DNA from: Chara braunii
Lineage: Eukaryota > Streptophyta > Charophyceae > Charales > Characeae
Direction: 5' to 3'
Length of the DNA stretch: 29,369 nucleotides
Assembly: GCA_003427395.1 (NCBI GenBank)
Contig: BFEA01000001.1
Span: 4,831,933-4,861,301 of the forward strand
A program made the translations under genes and the position numbers. Below the pieces are notes generated by a model that did not search any database, was not told the DNA's origin, and saw only the letters and a list, made by a program, of their open reading frames with translations. Below are positions 18,487 to 27,390 of the stretch, piece after piece. The first letter of the stretch is position 1; each line of letters opens with the position of its first letter.

Positions 18487-19089
18487 ATGAGGAGTATCTG
18501 GAGGACTGCAGAGGAGCACCAGGCGGAAGACCGGGCAGCCATAGCCAAGGCAGGGAGCACTCTGCTCCCCTCCCCTTTGGCTGGTGCTGGTCCCACGGGA
18601 CAAGCCCGGTGGCACTACGGGACTACGGCAGGTGGCACACGCCTTCACTGCGGTAGTACGAAAGTGCTGCTGAAATTTTGTTGCGGCGGCACAGGCCTTC
18701 ACTGCGGTAGAACGAACGTGCTGCCGAAATTTTGTTGCGGCGCCACAGGCCCTCACTGCGGTGGTGCGGAAGCGTTGCAGGTTTTTTTGCGGCAGCAGTC
18801 TTGGTTTTTCAGCGATGGTGCGGAAGCGCTGCCCGTTTTTTTGTTGCGGCAAACCTGGTTTTTCAGCGGTGGTGCGGAAGCGCTGCCCGTTTTTTGTGTC
18901 GGCAGGCCTGGTTTTTCAGCGGTGGTGCGGAAGCGCTGCCGTTTTTTTTTTGTGGCAGCAGGTCTGTTTTTTCAGCAGTGGTGCGGAAGCGCTGCCGGTT
19001 TTTTAACGGCGGCAGGCCTGATTTTTCAGTGGTGGTGCGGAAGCACCACCGGGTTTTCTACGGCGGCGGTTCCGGGTTTTCGGCAGTAA
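18487..19089 (+). CDS. Doubtful 200-codon ORF across the 54-bp tandem array
   Basis: ATG at 18487 and stop at 19087-19089. The C-terminal two thirds is a translation of the tandem repeat (GGAEALPVF-like units). Because the period is usually 54 bp (18 codons), other frames are open too, so openness is not evidence of coding. A 53-bp and a 56-bp spacing change the frame between units, which argues against selection on the protein. I list it only so that the reader can dismiss it knowingly. Confidence 0.12.
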   Translation: MRSIWRTAEEHQAEDRAAIAKAGSTLLPSPLAGAGPTGQARWHYGTTAGGTRLHCGSTKVLLKFCCGGTGLHCGRTNVLPKFCCGATGPHCGGAEALQVFLRQQSWFFSDGAEALPVFLLRQTWFFSGGAEALPVFCVGRPGFSAVVRKRCRFFFVAAGLFFQQWCGSAAGFLTAAGLIFQWWCGSTTGFSTAAVPGFRQ

Positions 19090-19154
19090 TAGAATAGCGC
19101 TGTCGGAATCTTTCGACGGTGACTCAAGTTTAACCAACCGGTGCGGGAGTGCTG
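18640..19154 (+). ncRNA. 54-bp tandem array of GNRA-tetraloop hairpins
   Basis: Unit stems begin at 18651, 18705, 18759, 18813, 18867, 18920, 18976 and 19030, with degenerate units at about 19081 and at 19139. Each folds on the plus strand into a stem of about 8-9 bp capped by GAAA, GGAA or GGGA (one unit has GAAC). Examples: CGGTAGTAC-GAAA-GTGCTGCTG (18651-18672), CGGTGGTGC-GGAA-GCGCTGCCG (18920-18941), GGTGGTGC-GGAA-GCACCACC (19031-19050). Several pairs are G-U in one unit and Watson-Crick in another, and the eighth pair is A-U in unit 1 but G-C in unit 6. G-U pairs work only in plus-strand RNA, so the array is probably selected as transcribed RNA. Its function is unknown. Confidence 0.65.
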
Positions 19155-20202
19155 CGAAAATCTTACGGCGGCAACGCAGGGTGTCGCGACAAGCGATCGA
19201 TCTAAGGAGTGGTGTGGATTGTTTTGCGGGCGACTTATTGTGACAATCGTCTTCTCTGGAGTGTGATTTACACGGTCTTCCTTAGTGGGCCGTTTCTTCA
19301 ATTTCACTCAAGGTCAGTCAGTTAAATTGACTCAGTTCCCTTCACACCTGAGTGAACCCACACTTGCTTTGACCTGTTTAACTGAATGTTCATTGAAAAA
19401 GGGAAGAGGATGTGTGTTCTTGCGTGTTTGACTGGGGGTCTGACAATGGTAAAGGAATGCATGGTGGTCTNTGTNTCGTTGGGTTTTGACTGCAGGTACG
19501 ACAAATGGACTGAAATGGATGAGGGTAATGACGGTGAAAGAATGATTGACTTTTCATCTTTGTGCTTGTATTCTATGTATAAATAAAAGAAAAAGAAGAC
19601 GACGAGAAACGAAGCGAGCATAAGGAAGAGAAATTCAACTTGGTTTAGACTTATTCCTGAGGTTACCCATTCTTTCNCGAATAACCCTCTTCAATCTATG
19701 CTGTCAGTTTGAATGATTCTATCTTTCTACGATTCCTCTTTCTTCGTCTAAGTTTACTTTGACGCTAGGCGGCAAGACTTTACTTGTCTGCCGTGTAGGT
19801 GTTTTCCCTTTTTCTAGGAGGCATCTGGGGCGGGGGTTCGTTGCCTTAGGGGCCGGCCCTGTTATCGACTCAGAGTGGACCGCTTTGCGGCGGGGTACTA
19901 CGCCGATTCGATGGAGACGGCCCGACTTCTGAGATCCGAGTTTTGTACTCGGGCGAGGAGAAGGAGTATCCCAGACCACCTCTTAGGATAATGAAAAAGG
20001 CATCTACACGGAAGAAAATTATTTCTTGACGCCTTGCGAAAAAGGAAAATTGCCTTAGCAATCCTGTTTTAAGTGGTCATCCTAGGCCCACTACCGTATG
20101 GAGAGTTGGCGCCACAAGCAGCCCGACTCATGTCCTATTAGCTGAACGGAGTACAGTTAGATACTCCTGACGTGGTTGGTCGTGTCATAAGAAACACGGG
20201 CC
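19155..20202. other. Non-coding stretch with hairpins and possible promoter/leader
   Basis: No gene is supported. A nested hairpin lies at 19303-19356: outer TTCACTCA/TGAGTGAA, inner AGTCA/TGACT. Short palindromes include AAGAAA-ATTA-TTTCTT near 20011-20028. A donor-like CAG|GTACG lies near 19494. It probably provides the upstream leader of ORFs A and B. Ns occur at 19472, 19476 and 19678. Confidence 0.5.
19578..19587 (+). promoter_or_regulatory. TATA box candidate upstream of ORFs A and B
   Basis: TATAAATAAA, followed by a purine-rich segment, about 700 bp before ORF A and in the right orientation. A start site near 19610 would give a leader containing the donor-like GTAAGG at 20203. Motif evidence only. 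Confidence 0.35.
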
Positions 20203-20279
20203 GTAAGGAAGACAAAAACCGAATAATACTCAAGCACAAAAGTTTAACTCAAAACACATTTGTCTTCTTTTTCTTTCAG
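20203..20279 (+). other. Candidate 77-nt intron in the leader of ORF A
   Basis: Donor GTAAGG at 20203, TTTAAC branch-like motif about 35 nt before the end, a strong pyrimidine tract (TTCTTTTTCTTT) and CAG acceptor at 20277-20279, immediately followed by the ATG of ORF A. The right inverted copy does not reach this far in the window, so conservation cannot be tested. Confidence 0.5.
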
Positions 20280-20792
20280 ATGACTATGGGAACCACAAAA
20301 CTATTCNTTTTCAACAATCGTGATGCGGCAGCGGAGAGAGTTGAACTCCAAAGGCGTAATGGAGTGAGGGTAGAAAGGGTAGGCCGACTTATTTATAATC
20401 CGTCAGAATTATATTATGAGGAGGACGTTCCGCGATTTTGGGGTGGTAGTGTGCAAAGACCCCCCAGACGACTTGTTTTCAGGAATGATAACGGCCTGAA
20501 TATTCTTCATTACGAGTTCGCACCGCCATTGCCTGAGCGTCACTTCGTCAATATGAACCTGGTGGTGTTGCAACCCTATGAGATCAACACACGAGTGGAC
20601 GAAATCCCTGAAATAAGGTTGATATTCGTCCGTTACGTGCTTTGGCTGAACGAGCGACAAGGCCCATTTTTTGGCATATACTACGCGGAGCGGATACGTG
20701 CCAATAGGTACGCAATCATAGGGGCTGAAGCGTTATATGATGATGAATTGGAAAATGAAGCGGAAGAACTCGAGGAGTTTTTACGTGACTAA
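20280..20792 (+). CDS. ORF A, 170 aa, function unknown, in the LTR-like repeat
   Basis: It starts MTMGTTKLF at 20280, directly after a splice-acceptor-like TTTCAG, and stops at 20790-20792. The frame is open upstream through the putative intron, but the ATG after the AG is the natural start. One N (20307) hides one residue. The protein looks globular and ordered: a basic N-terminal half (RRNGVRVERVGRL, QRPPRRLVFRN), beta-rich hydrophobic segments (NMNLVVLQPYEI, IRLIFVRYVLWL), and an acidic C-terminus (DDELENEAEELEEFL). No signal peptide, zinc finger or known motif. The inverted copy at 29126-29369 has one visible change (Glu to Val in the tail). ORF B follows after 23 nt, so the pair may be expressed from one promoter by alternative splicing. 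No family recognised. Confidence 0.6.
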   Translation: MTMGTTKLFXFNNRDAAAERVELQRRNGVRVERVGRLIYNPSELYYEEDVPRFWGGSVQRPPRRLVFRNDNGLNILHYEFAPPLPERHFVNMNLVVLQPYEINTRVDEIPEIRLIFVRYVLWLNERQGPFFGIYYAERIRANRYAIIGAEALYDDELENEAEELEEFLRD

Positions 20793-20815
20793 TTTGGATT
20801 CGTTCTGATACGCAG

Positions 20816-21367
20816 ATGCCTGGAGCACGACGAGACTTGAGGATCCCGAGGTATCTGCTGGTTCGTGATACACATGAGGATGATCTCATCAGGAGTGCAG
20901 CGAGACTTTTACGAGCTCGAGATGGATCTCCTATCGACTGGTTCGACTTCATTGGACTACTTCGAAATGACGAGGGATTTTTCCCTAATACTCGCGCGGA
21001 TTTCAGAGCCAACACGGCTCGAACTTCCGATGAGCTTTACGGTTATACTTTGTATTTCCACCGCGCGAGTAACCTCCAATGTTTCTCTCGAGTCATTGTG
21101 AGTATCAAGATTACCTCGTCCGGTAGGCGTTTCGGCNTCGTCCGGATCCGGGACACAGAGACTCGACACCTGTTTGGACTTAGTCGACCTCTCCGAGTTA
21201 TAGTTCGGAGGCTAGCCTCTCGGATGACCTCCTTCTATGATACTCGGATTGTTAGAGTCATGCGATGTGGACGAAGGTCTACTTTGATTTTCGACGACGA
21301 CGAGCTGGCACGTTTGGATTTATTGGAGGCACAGGTGCGCGGTGGGCGAGAGATTTACCAGAATTAG
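20816..21367 (+). CDS. ORF B, 183 aa, function unknown, in the LTR-like repeat
   Basis: It starts MPGARRDLRIPRYLLVRDTH at 20816, directly after GATACGCAG, an acceptor-like site. A CTAAT branch-like motif overlaps the stop of ORF A about 22-25 nt upstream. It ends with stop TAG at 21365-21367. The protein is Arg-rich (RRDLRI, RLLRAR, RVIVRRLASR, RCGRRSTL) with interspersed acidic and aromatic residues (DWFDFIGLLRNDEGFF), consistent with a nucleic-acid-binding or capsid-like globular protein. There are no cysteine clusters or membrane helices. One N (21137) hides a residue that the right arm shows as Phe. The two copies differ by Pro/Gln and Asn/Lys only. No family recognised. Confidence 0.6.
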   Translation: MPGARRDLRIPRYLLVRDTHEDDLIRSAARLLRARDGSPIDWFDFIGLLRNDEGFFPNTRADFRANTARTSDELYGYTLYFHRASNLQCFSRVIVSIKITSSGRRFGXVRIRDTETRHLFGLSRPLRVIVRRLASRMTSFYDTRIVRVMRCGRRSTLIFDDDELARLDLLEAQVRGGREIYQN

Positions 21368-22493
21368 ACATCGTCTTCTGAAATCTTACTCAGATTTCAG
21401 AAAACACTTCGCATGCACACAGTCCCGTTGAGGAAACCATATAACTTATGGTTTTATGAGGTAATCTAAAAACAAAAACAAAACACTTTATGTAGTTAGG
21501 ACCGCCAGATGGATAGTATTCGGATTACCCCGATGATTTCACTATCATGCTTATGCATTGAGGGGCAATCGTTTGCATAAAAATAAGCTGGATAAAGTGA
21601 AAAGCGAACGTCTGAAAAGGTGGTCAAGCAAAGCAGCGAAAAATGAAATATTTCTACATTGCGTAACTTGGCGTTAGAGATGGATACTCCATCGTTCGTG
21701 GAACAGAAAGAGTAATTATTGTCCAGGAGGACAGAGCGACCAACAAAAGTTGTCACTCGCTCCTCCAAGTAGTCACATATAGCACTAAGGTATGATTCAA
21801 TCGAGAGTTAAAACATCGACCAGGAACCAGATCATTTGTTGATCTGCATGGTAGCAGCAGTATTTATTTGCAGATATTTTCATAGGAAGATNAGTCCTAG
21901 TTTGTTCTTCAATTAATAATCTTAGAGCGACTATATTAAAAACTATTTCAATCATACAGGTCGAAAGGGGATATTTTGGCAGACTTGCTCATCAAGTCAA
22001 CGATTTTGGATTGTGTGATTTTTGTTGTTTGATTGTTAGGGACTAAGGATTGTTTTCACGCTTGGTTGAGACTGTCCTAGTCGACCGGNGTACGCTTCGT
22101 ATTTGGGAGATCAGCGCCCCTGGGACCGAACGACGCTCGGGTTCATTCTCTGTTTAGTCAAACAATTCCTATACTGCAGCGAGACGAGCAAACGCCCTCG
22201 GCTGATCTACCTCTGCGATTGCATTTAAAAACCTTCGCACGTGGATCAGTAGCTCGGTAGGGATACNCCCTAAGGGTGGTGACAGACCCTTAGGGATGCA
22301 AGCTTATGCCCCGTGGGAACCNGTCCTGTCGTAGGGGACCGTGGGAAGTATAGCTGGCGCACCCGGCTAGAGCGGCGAGGGAGCGAAGCAACCGCGTCCG
22401 TCTCGGCGGTTCACGGAACAGTATGCGTCGTTCCCGAGTTGTCTCTAAAATATATGTTTTTAGGTACACTGCTGCGTGACATGGCCGGGAGGG
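21368..22493 (+). other. Hairpin-rich non-coding segment downstream of ORF B
   Basis: No gene is supported. Stems include TTCTGAAATCT/AGATTTCAGAA (21376-21402) just after the ORF B stop, AAACCATA/TATGGTTT (21434-21454), TTATGCA/TGCATAA (21551-21580), GAGCGA/TCGCTC enclosing CAAC-AAAA-GTTG (21734-21762), and CCCTAAGGGT/ACCCTTAGGG (22268-22295). All recur in the right arm. By position this is the end of the LTR or leader in front of the third element's PBS. Confidence 0.65.
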
Positions 22494-24375
22494 AGCTCGA
22501 CTTCATCAGACAAAGCCAAGTTCATCATTTGCTCTGATGTTCTTTCACCCCATGGGTTTTCCTAAATGAACGACTCCCCAATCACAAGCTCTGATCGCAC
22601 ATGATGGAAACAAGGAGCATTCCAGATGGTTTTCCCATGCCGGGTTGTTGCATCCGCCAAATAATTGTATGAGTTAATACTCAACTGTGACTCCTCTCCT
22701 TCGAGGAATCCATCGACAGGAACTGAATCCTCAGCCTGATCCGTCGATAAGTCCCAATCAACACGACTTTATCCATCTGCTCGATTCTGAGTGTCTGAAA
22801 TGCGCTCAATCTCAAAATTCAACATCCAAATATACGTCAGCCATCGAGCAATGGTAGGATCAGAAGGAGAATAGTTCTTCAATGATTGAGCTAGAGCCGT
22901 AGGATCAACTCGCAGAATGAACCGCCTGCCAAATACATAATTCCTGAAAATGCGTAGGCAATGAAGCACAGCGAGAGTTTCCTTCTTGAACTGGGAGTAG
23001 TTCCGCTCAGTAATATTCAGAGTTCTGCTCTCGAACCTCAATGGTCGTTCTCGTCCTTCCCCATCCTTTTGGACCAAAACTCCTCCCAAAGCGGTAGGAC
23101 CTGCATCGGTCTCGATGATGAAAGGACGACCTTCAACATCATCAAAGCAAGGAACTCCCAGAATCAAGCCGCCTTTTTGAAACTCAATTTTAATATCTTC
23201 AACAGCTGCCTGCTGCTTCGGTCTCCACCTTTAGACCTCGTTCTTGCGTTCTAACTTCCGCAAGTGTTCCACCCTTGCTGCGAATCTGCGGATAAAAATA
23301 CAACAAAATCCGCAAGTCCCGAGAAAACTCTGAATGTCGGTAATAGATCTGAAGGGAGTCGACCACTCCAAAATCTTATTCGTCTTCTGGGCATCTGGCC
23401 GACGACCCTTCTCATCACAAAGGAAACCCAGTATTACCGCCTTCCTCATACCATGCCTTGATTTAACCCCACTAGCTGTGAGGTTATACTCCTTCAGTTT
23501 CCTCAGAACCTTTTCCACATTGCTGATGTGTTCCCACACGAACTTTCGAACGCCGGTTAACACTTCAGTTTCGTCCTTGACTCGAGGTCCTGGGATAGCC
23601 AAATCATCAATATATGGAGAAGTCACGTCCGGACAAAGCGACTGCATGACTCTCATCATATATCTCTGCACAATTGTCACGGCATTTGTCCAACCTTGCG
23701 GAGCCGCACACATATGAAGCAGTCCCCGAGGCGTATGCATCGCCGTCATAGGTCGATCCGCTGTGTACAGCGGGAACTGATCATACCCTGAATATAAATC
23801 AATTAGGGTGATGATGGGCCGGCCTACACAAGATTCCGAGAGTTGATCGGCGTTCGGAAGTCCACCCGCATCTCGGATTGTTACAGAATTCAACTTCTGC
23901 AGGTCCTGAACCCATCGCAAAACACCGTTCAGCTTGATAAAGCAGAACCAAGGAGACGCATATGACCCATACGAATAGTCTGCCACTTTGGTCTGAATCT
24001 TACCATCAAGATTATCCACCACCTTCCGGTGATCGTCTGGATTCGGATATCGTGGACCTCTCACATTCCATGGCTCATGCGGTACCGTATGAATCCGGAT
24101 CATTGGAATCATATCGACGTCCAGCCTTCCACGCTCATCATCATCAAAAGCATAAGCAAGATGAACTTTCTTCATAACGTCGATAAAGAATTGGATTTCT
24201 CCCTTAGTAAGGAGGCCATCCTCTCCAATGATCATCTCCTTGACCCTGTCATCCGTCAATCGACACGGCCTCTTTTCACCTTTCTCCTTCAACGTTCTGA
24301 TCCACTCGCGTTCTTCCTTATAATACACTTCCTTTTCCTGAGTGATCAGAACTGGCATTGGTCGCGCATTCTCTC
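22494..24375 (-). pseudogene. pol: RT-RNase H of the second family, broken
   Basis: RT is encoded from about 24358 to 23231: WVQDLQKLNSVTIRD, motif A ITLIDLYSGYDQF, and motif C SPYIDDLAIPG (YIDD, both catalytic Asp present). The thumb carries ILGFLCDEKGRRPDAQKT and SFLGTCGF. RNase H (23167-22769) has Asp in IIETDAGPTALGG, Glu in KKETLAVLH, Asp in ILRVDPTALAQ and Asp in NRADG, so all four catalytic acids are kept. Stops: TAA at 23231-23233, TAA at 22769-22771 (just after NRADG, where Leu is usual) and TAG at 22562-22564. The linker after RNase H continues (SRVDWDLST, PVDGFLEGEE) and is cut at 22494. Integrase is missing. Confidence 0.9.
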
Positions 24376-27144
24376 CTACTTTTTTATACTTCCTCTTGGA
24401 CCCAACGCTGAGCTTTTGTCCCCTAAAAATGACTCTTGTCTGGCTGATGGCAGTGATTCCTCCATGCGAGATTCATTTGGTCGATAAACAAGATGCATGG
24501 TTCCTGCACCTTCCTTGTCAACCACAGCCTCCATCAGGGCCTGTACCAGGCTCGGATCAATTGTAGGATGGCTTGCTACAAAATCGACTGTCTGTGAGAT
24601 ACTTGGCAATGTCAACGAAAATTCCTGAGGATCCCTTTCTTCATCGATCTCCTCTTTCTCCCTCCTCAACTTCTCAGACTCTAAGAAGGTATGTGATTCG
24701 GGATTCAACCGGTTCCTTGAATTTGCTGGTCCGGTATTCGCGCACTTTACCACTTCATAGTAGCCGCAAACCGGATCACACAAAGCTACAAACATGGTTT
24801 CGTCATGCTTGTTGAAGATTATGCTCTCTGTGCGACATTGAAAGGACCTTCCCAAAAACACTTCGTGTTCAACCTTTGGCAATATATAAAAATATGATCT
24901 CGTTTTTACCTTCCCAACAGTGACCATTACGCCACTAGTCGTACCTCAAAATGATGTTGCCCCACTGGCTCCAATCAAAAATCCAAAGTCATTGCGATTG
25001 ATCTGAATCCCAACTTCAATCGCATGCCTCTCTCTCATGATGTTCATTTCGGCCCCATCATCTACGAGAGCAGAAAATTCTCCACGGCCGATTTGAACTT
25101 TGATGAAACCAGTGACTACACATCGTCAGTCCATCTTCGTGTCAGGAGGCGCCCAATTAGCTTCTAGAGGGATGATTTCGCTCAGCTTGACTGTCATGAC
25201 TTTCTTCCGAGTCATGCGCTGCTTAAATTCCTCGCGGAGCTTCGGCGATACTGCAAGAATCTCCTTCAGGGTAACCAGATCACGTTGACTTTCCAGAATA
25301 CGATCCACCAGTTGTTCAAAATCAATCCCTTGTTCAACAGGGATTGAGTACACGTTCTTCTTTTTGCGAGGTTCTTCTTCCTCGACCTGGGTCTTCCCTG
25401 CTTCCGACGCCCTTTTCATAGCTCTCTGCTTTGCTAGCAGTTCATCCTCTGCTCGCAATCTTTCATCCTCCTCATCATCATCCCCTTCTTCTACATGAAT
25501 AGGTTCTCTTTCCTGAGGTTCCTTTGAACTTTCTCCTAGCGCAGACTGCGACTGTGAGGTCTTCCTTCCTTTCCTCGTCTGCACCATGACGGTTGGCATC
25601 CCTCGCTTGAGTACAGGTCTAGACATCATCATTGGTCGTGTCATCGGCGTTGCTTCAGGCGCCGAAGCGGCCGCAGGTGCTGACCCGTCCTAACCTTCGT
25701 TCCCCCATCCACCAAAAAGGAACACATTAGGAAGATTTGGCCAGACTTCTTCCATGTCAACACATAATTGAACAATGGAATCTCGACATTTGCCCAGTTT
25801 TTTTGTCACTTCTCGCGCCCGATGAGCAATGTCTTTTTTCCTTTCCTCCAATTCTTTTTCGTCACACCCACCAATCTCCAGAGAAACCATTGTTTTTTCT
25901 AACTCAAAAAGGTTTGCTTCTTCAGGACAAGCTAGCCGGAATGTAGCCAGAAGAGGACGGCCCATCCGTCGAAAAGCCTCCTTTCTCATTCCTCCTTCAA
26001 TATCCTGATCGATGAGATTTCCCTCGAAGTCAAAGACTTCTCCTCGAATCGTCGTGAAGACGACATGGTCCTTCTCGTCCTTAGCGAGAATCTGGCAGAA
26101 ACGAATAACATGTCCCTTCATATCGCATTATTTGCAGACGTATTCCTGCCAGTTCCCACGTCCGCCTCCGTTTCCGCGGCCTCTACCACGGCCTCGACCA
26201 CCCTGTGGTTGAGTCTGTTGACCTTGATTTTGTTGTCATTGGTCAACCTATTGCTCCCCGCTTCCATTTCCTCCGTTCTTGCTGCTTTCTCCTTGTTTAC
26301 GAGAAGTACCTTGCCCTCCTCGTATCTGGTTCAAGGCTTTCCTCTCAGCCTTGGTCAACTTATGAGGGGGTTCCCTTTCCTCCTCGCTCTCACTCTCACT
26401 GCTACTCTCTTCAGTGACAGGCTCCTTTCCTTTTCTCTTCCCAGTTTTCGCCTTGGCCATCATCACTTGAAGTTTTAACCGTTCCTCCTTCATACTGCTC
26501 ATCATTTCCCTCATGTCAGATAAGGTCTTGTAGACCTCCTTGTCCTTGTCTGTCCCCAACTGTAACCTCTCCCGATTCTCCTTCTGCTGTTTCAGCAGCC
26601 GATAAAGGATCTGGTCGAAGTCCCCGGCCAATAAATTATCTCGAATTTTTGGCCAATCATACCTTTCTTTCATGCCTTTCACCAACTTTAACTATTCTAC
26701 CTCCGTGAAATTATCCAGGAAGATGAGGCAACGATCTTTATCTGGAAGGTCATGAACTAATTTTGCCACCCGCTCGAATTCAATAAGGAACTGCTTTGTT
26801 GTACCAAAGCTTTTCCAACTAGCCTTCCTCAAATCAGTCAAGTCCAACAGTTGATCGCTCAACAGGTACTTTTCTAGCAGCTTCCTTTTGAATTTTGCCC
26901 AGTCCAGCGAATCTTGTACCAACTCCTCCATCTCTTCCTTGTACTGCATCTTGCAGTATCTCTTCACCATTCGCAACATCTTTTCATTCGACCATTCGCA
27001 ACAACTTCCCAATTGCTCGAACTTTTCTGCCCATCCCGAGGCGTTGTTACCATCAAACAATGGAACGTCAATCTTCGGGATTTGATCCTTCTGGGACTGC
27101 TGAATAATTCTTGCAAGCTCCCGAATGCCATATGCTTCTCCCAT
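24376..27144 (-). pseudogene. gag-pro: Gag-CCHC-protease of the second family, six or more stops in one frame
   Basis: A single frame runs from about 27144 (MGEAYGIRELARI) to TAG at 24376-24378. An ATG at 27169 (MAGNNDNQDG) may be the ancestral start but is one base out of frame. The gag core has FDGNNASGWAEKFEQLGSCC. Next come a Lys/Met-rich coiled-coil-like segment and a Gly/Arg-rich stretch. The knuckle is at 26095-26136 (C-K-stop-C-DMKG-H-VIRF-C). A retropepsin start follows in EFSALVDDGAEMNIM (about 25080-25035), with D-D-G in place of D-T/S-G. Stops lie at 26692, 26248, 26236, 26128, 25690, 25126 and 24946. Most look like CAG, CAA or CGA turned into TAG, TAA or TGA. Confidence 0.85.
24379..24385 (-). 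other. A-AAA-AAG heptamer before a stop: candidate -1 frameshift site
   Basis: In the gag-protease frame the codons read ATA AAA AAG TAG, which gives the classic slippery heptamer A-AAA-AAG next to the stop. The RT frame is exactly -1 relative to this frame and is open across the site. This fits programmed frameshifting between protease and RT, but a chance 1-bp indel in a decaying element is equally possible. Confidence 0.4.
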
Positions 27145-27370
27145 CCTGATTGTCGTTGTTACCAGCCATCTTGAGTGAAGAAAAACAACAACATAAAACA
27201 ACAACATATTATAAAAAATCAGTCAATCCTTCTGTATAAAATAATATATCATAATTTTGGGATCAAATTACTGACTTTTTCTAAGGTCAAACAAGAAAAA
27301 AAAAATAATTTTTCATTCCATAAATCACCCAAGTGTCGTTCCGCTAGGGACAACGGTAGCTTGCCGTTAT

Positions 27371-27390
27371 CCCCAGCAACGGCGCCACCA
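27371..27390 (-). promoter_or_regulatory. Primer-binding site of the second family
   Basis: The minus-strand sequence TGGTGGCGCCGTTGCTGGGG resembles the TGGCGCCGTTGCCGGGGA sites of Athila/Tat-type plant elements. Its leading TGG fits a tRNA CCA end. It lies about 200 nt upstream of the gag start. The tRNA donor cannot be fixed without the host tRNA set. Confidence 0.65.

Larger units (their letters stand above)
20549..22493 (+). repeat. Left arm of a large inverted repeat
   Basis: Each position x matches the complement of 49918-x in the right arm, giving at least 1945 bp of near identity. I found only about four or five substitutions apart from Ns (21137, 21892, 22090, 22267, 22322). Homology stops at 22493, where this arm enters a truncated pol gene, while the right arm continues into a PBS. 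The outer limit is unknown because the right arm meets the window end. The arm contains most of ORF A, all of ORF B and the hairpin-rich segment. Confidence 0.93.
22494..27390 (-). mobile_element. Ty3/gypsy element of a second family, truncated before integrase
   Basis: Minus strand, right to left: PBS (27371-27390), gag, CCHC, protease, RT, RNase H and part of the RNase H-integrase linker. It stops at 22494 against the left inverted arm, so integrase and 3' LTR are absent. Reading frames are kept over 4.7 kb with one -1 shift but about nine or ten in-frame stops, a nonsense-dominated decay. The RT and RNase H belong to a different lineage from copies 1 and 2 (YIDD box; ETDAGPTALGGVL style). 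Confidence 0.9.

Noticed and set aside
17992-18852. 286-codon minus-strand ORF across the hairpin region
   Set aside because: It spans unrelated hairpins and the start of the 54-bp array, has low-complexity repeats and no domain. The structure evidence favours plus-strand RNA.
18640-19154. CRISPR-like repeat array
   Set aside because: Units are contiguous diverged tandem repeats without unique spacers or cas genes, and the setting is eukaryotic.
20106-20127. TTGGCGCCAC string as a further primer-binding site
   Set aside because: The following bases do not look like the complement of a tRNA T-arm, and no LTR end or gag is adjacent. The spliced leader of ORF A explains the place better.
24385-24410. 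TTT-TTA run upstream of the heptamer as a slippery site
   Set aside because: The base before it is A, so the P-site codon would mispair after slippage. The A-AAA-AAG site next to the stop is a better candidate.
23962-24566. Plus-strand ORFs opposite the RT and protease genes (for example 24029-24487)
   Set aside because: They are antisense shadows of well-supported RT and protease frames with no domain of their own.
22494-27144. Recurrent in-frame TAG and TAA at Gln-like positions as a sign of a reassigned genetic code
   Set aside because: TGA also interrupts the same frames, copy 2 has plain CAG where copy 1 has TAG, and ORFs A, B and X end normally. Nonsense decay explains all of it.
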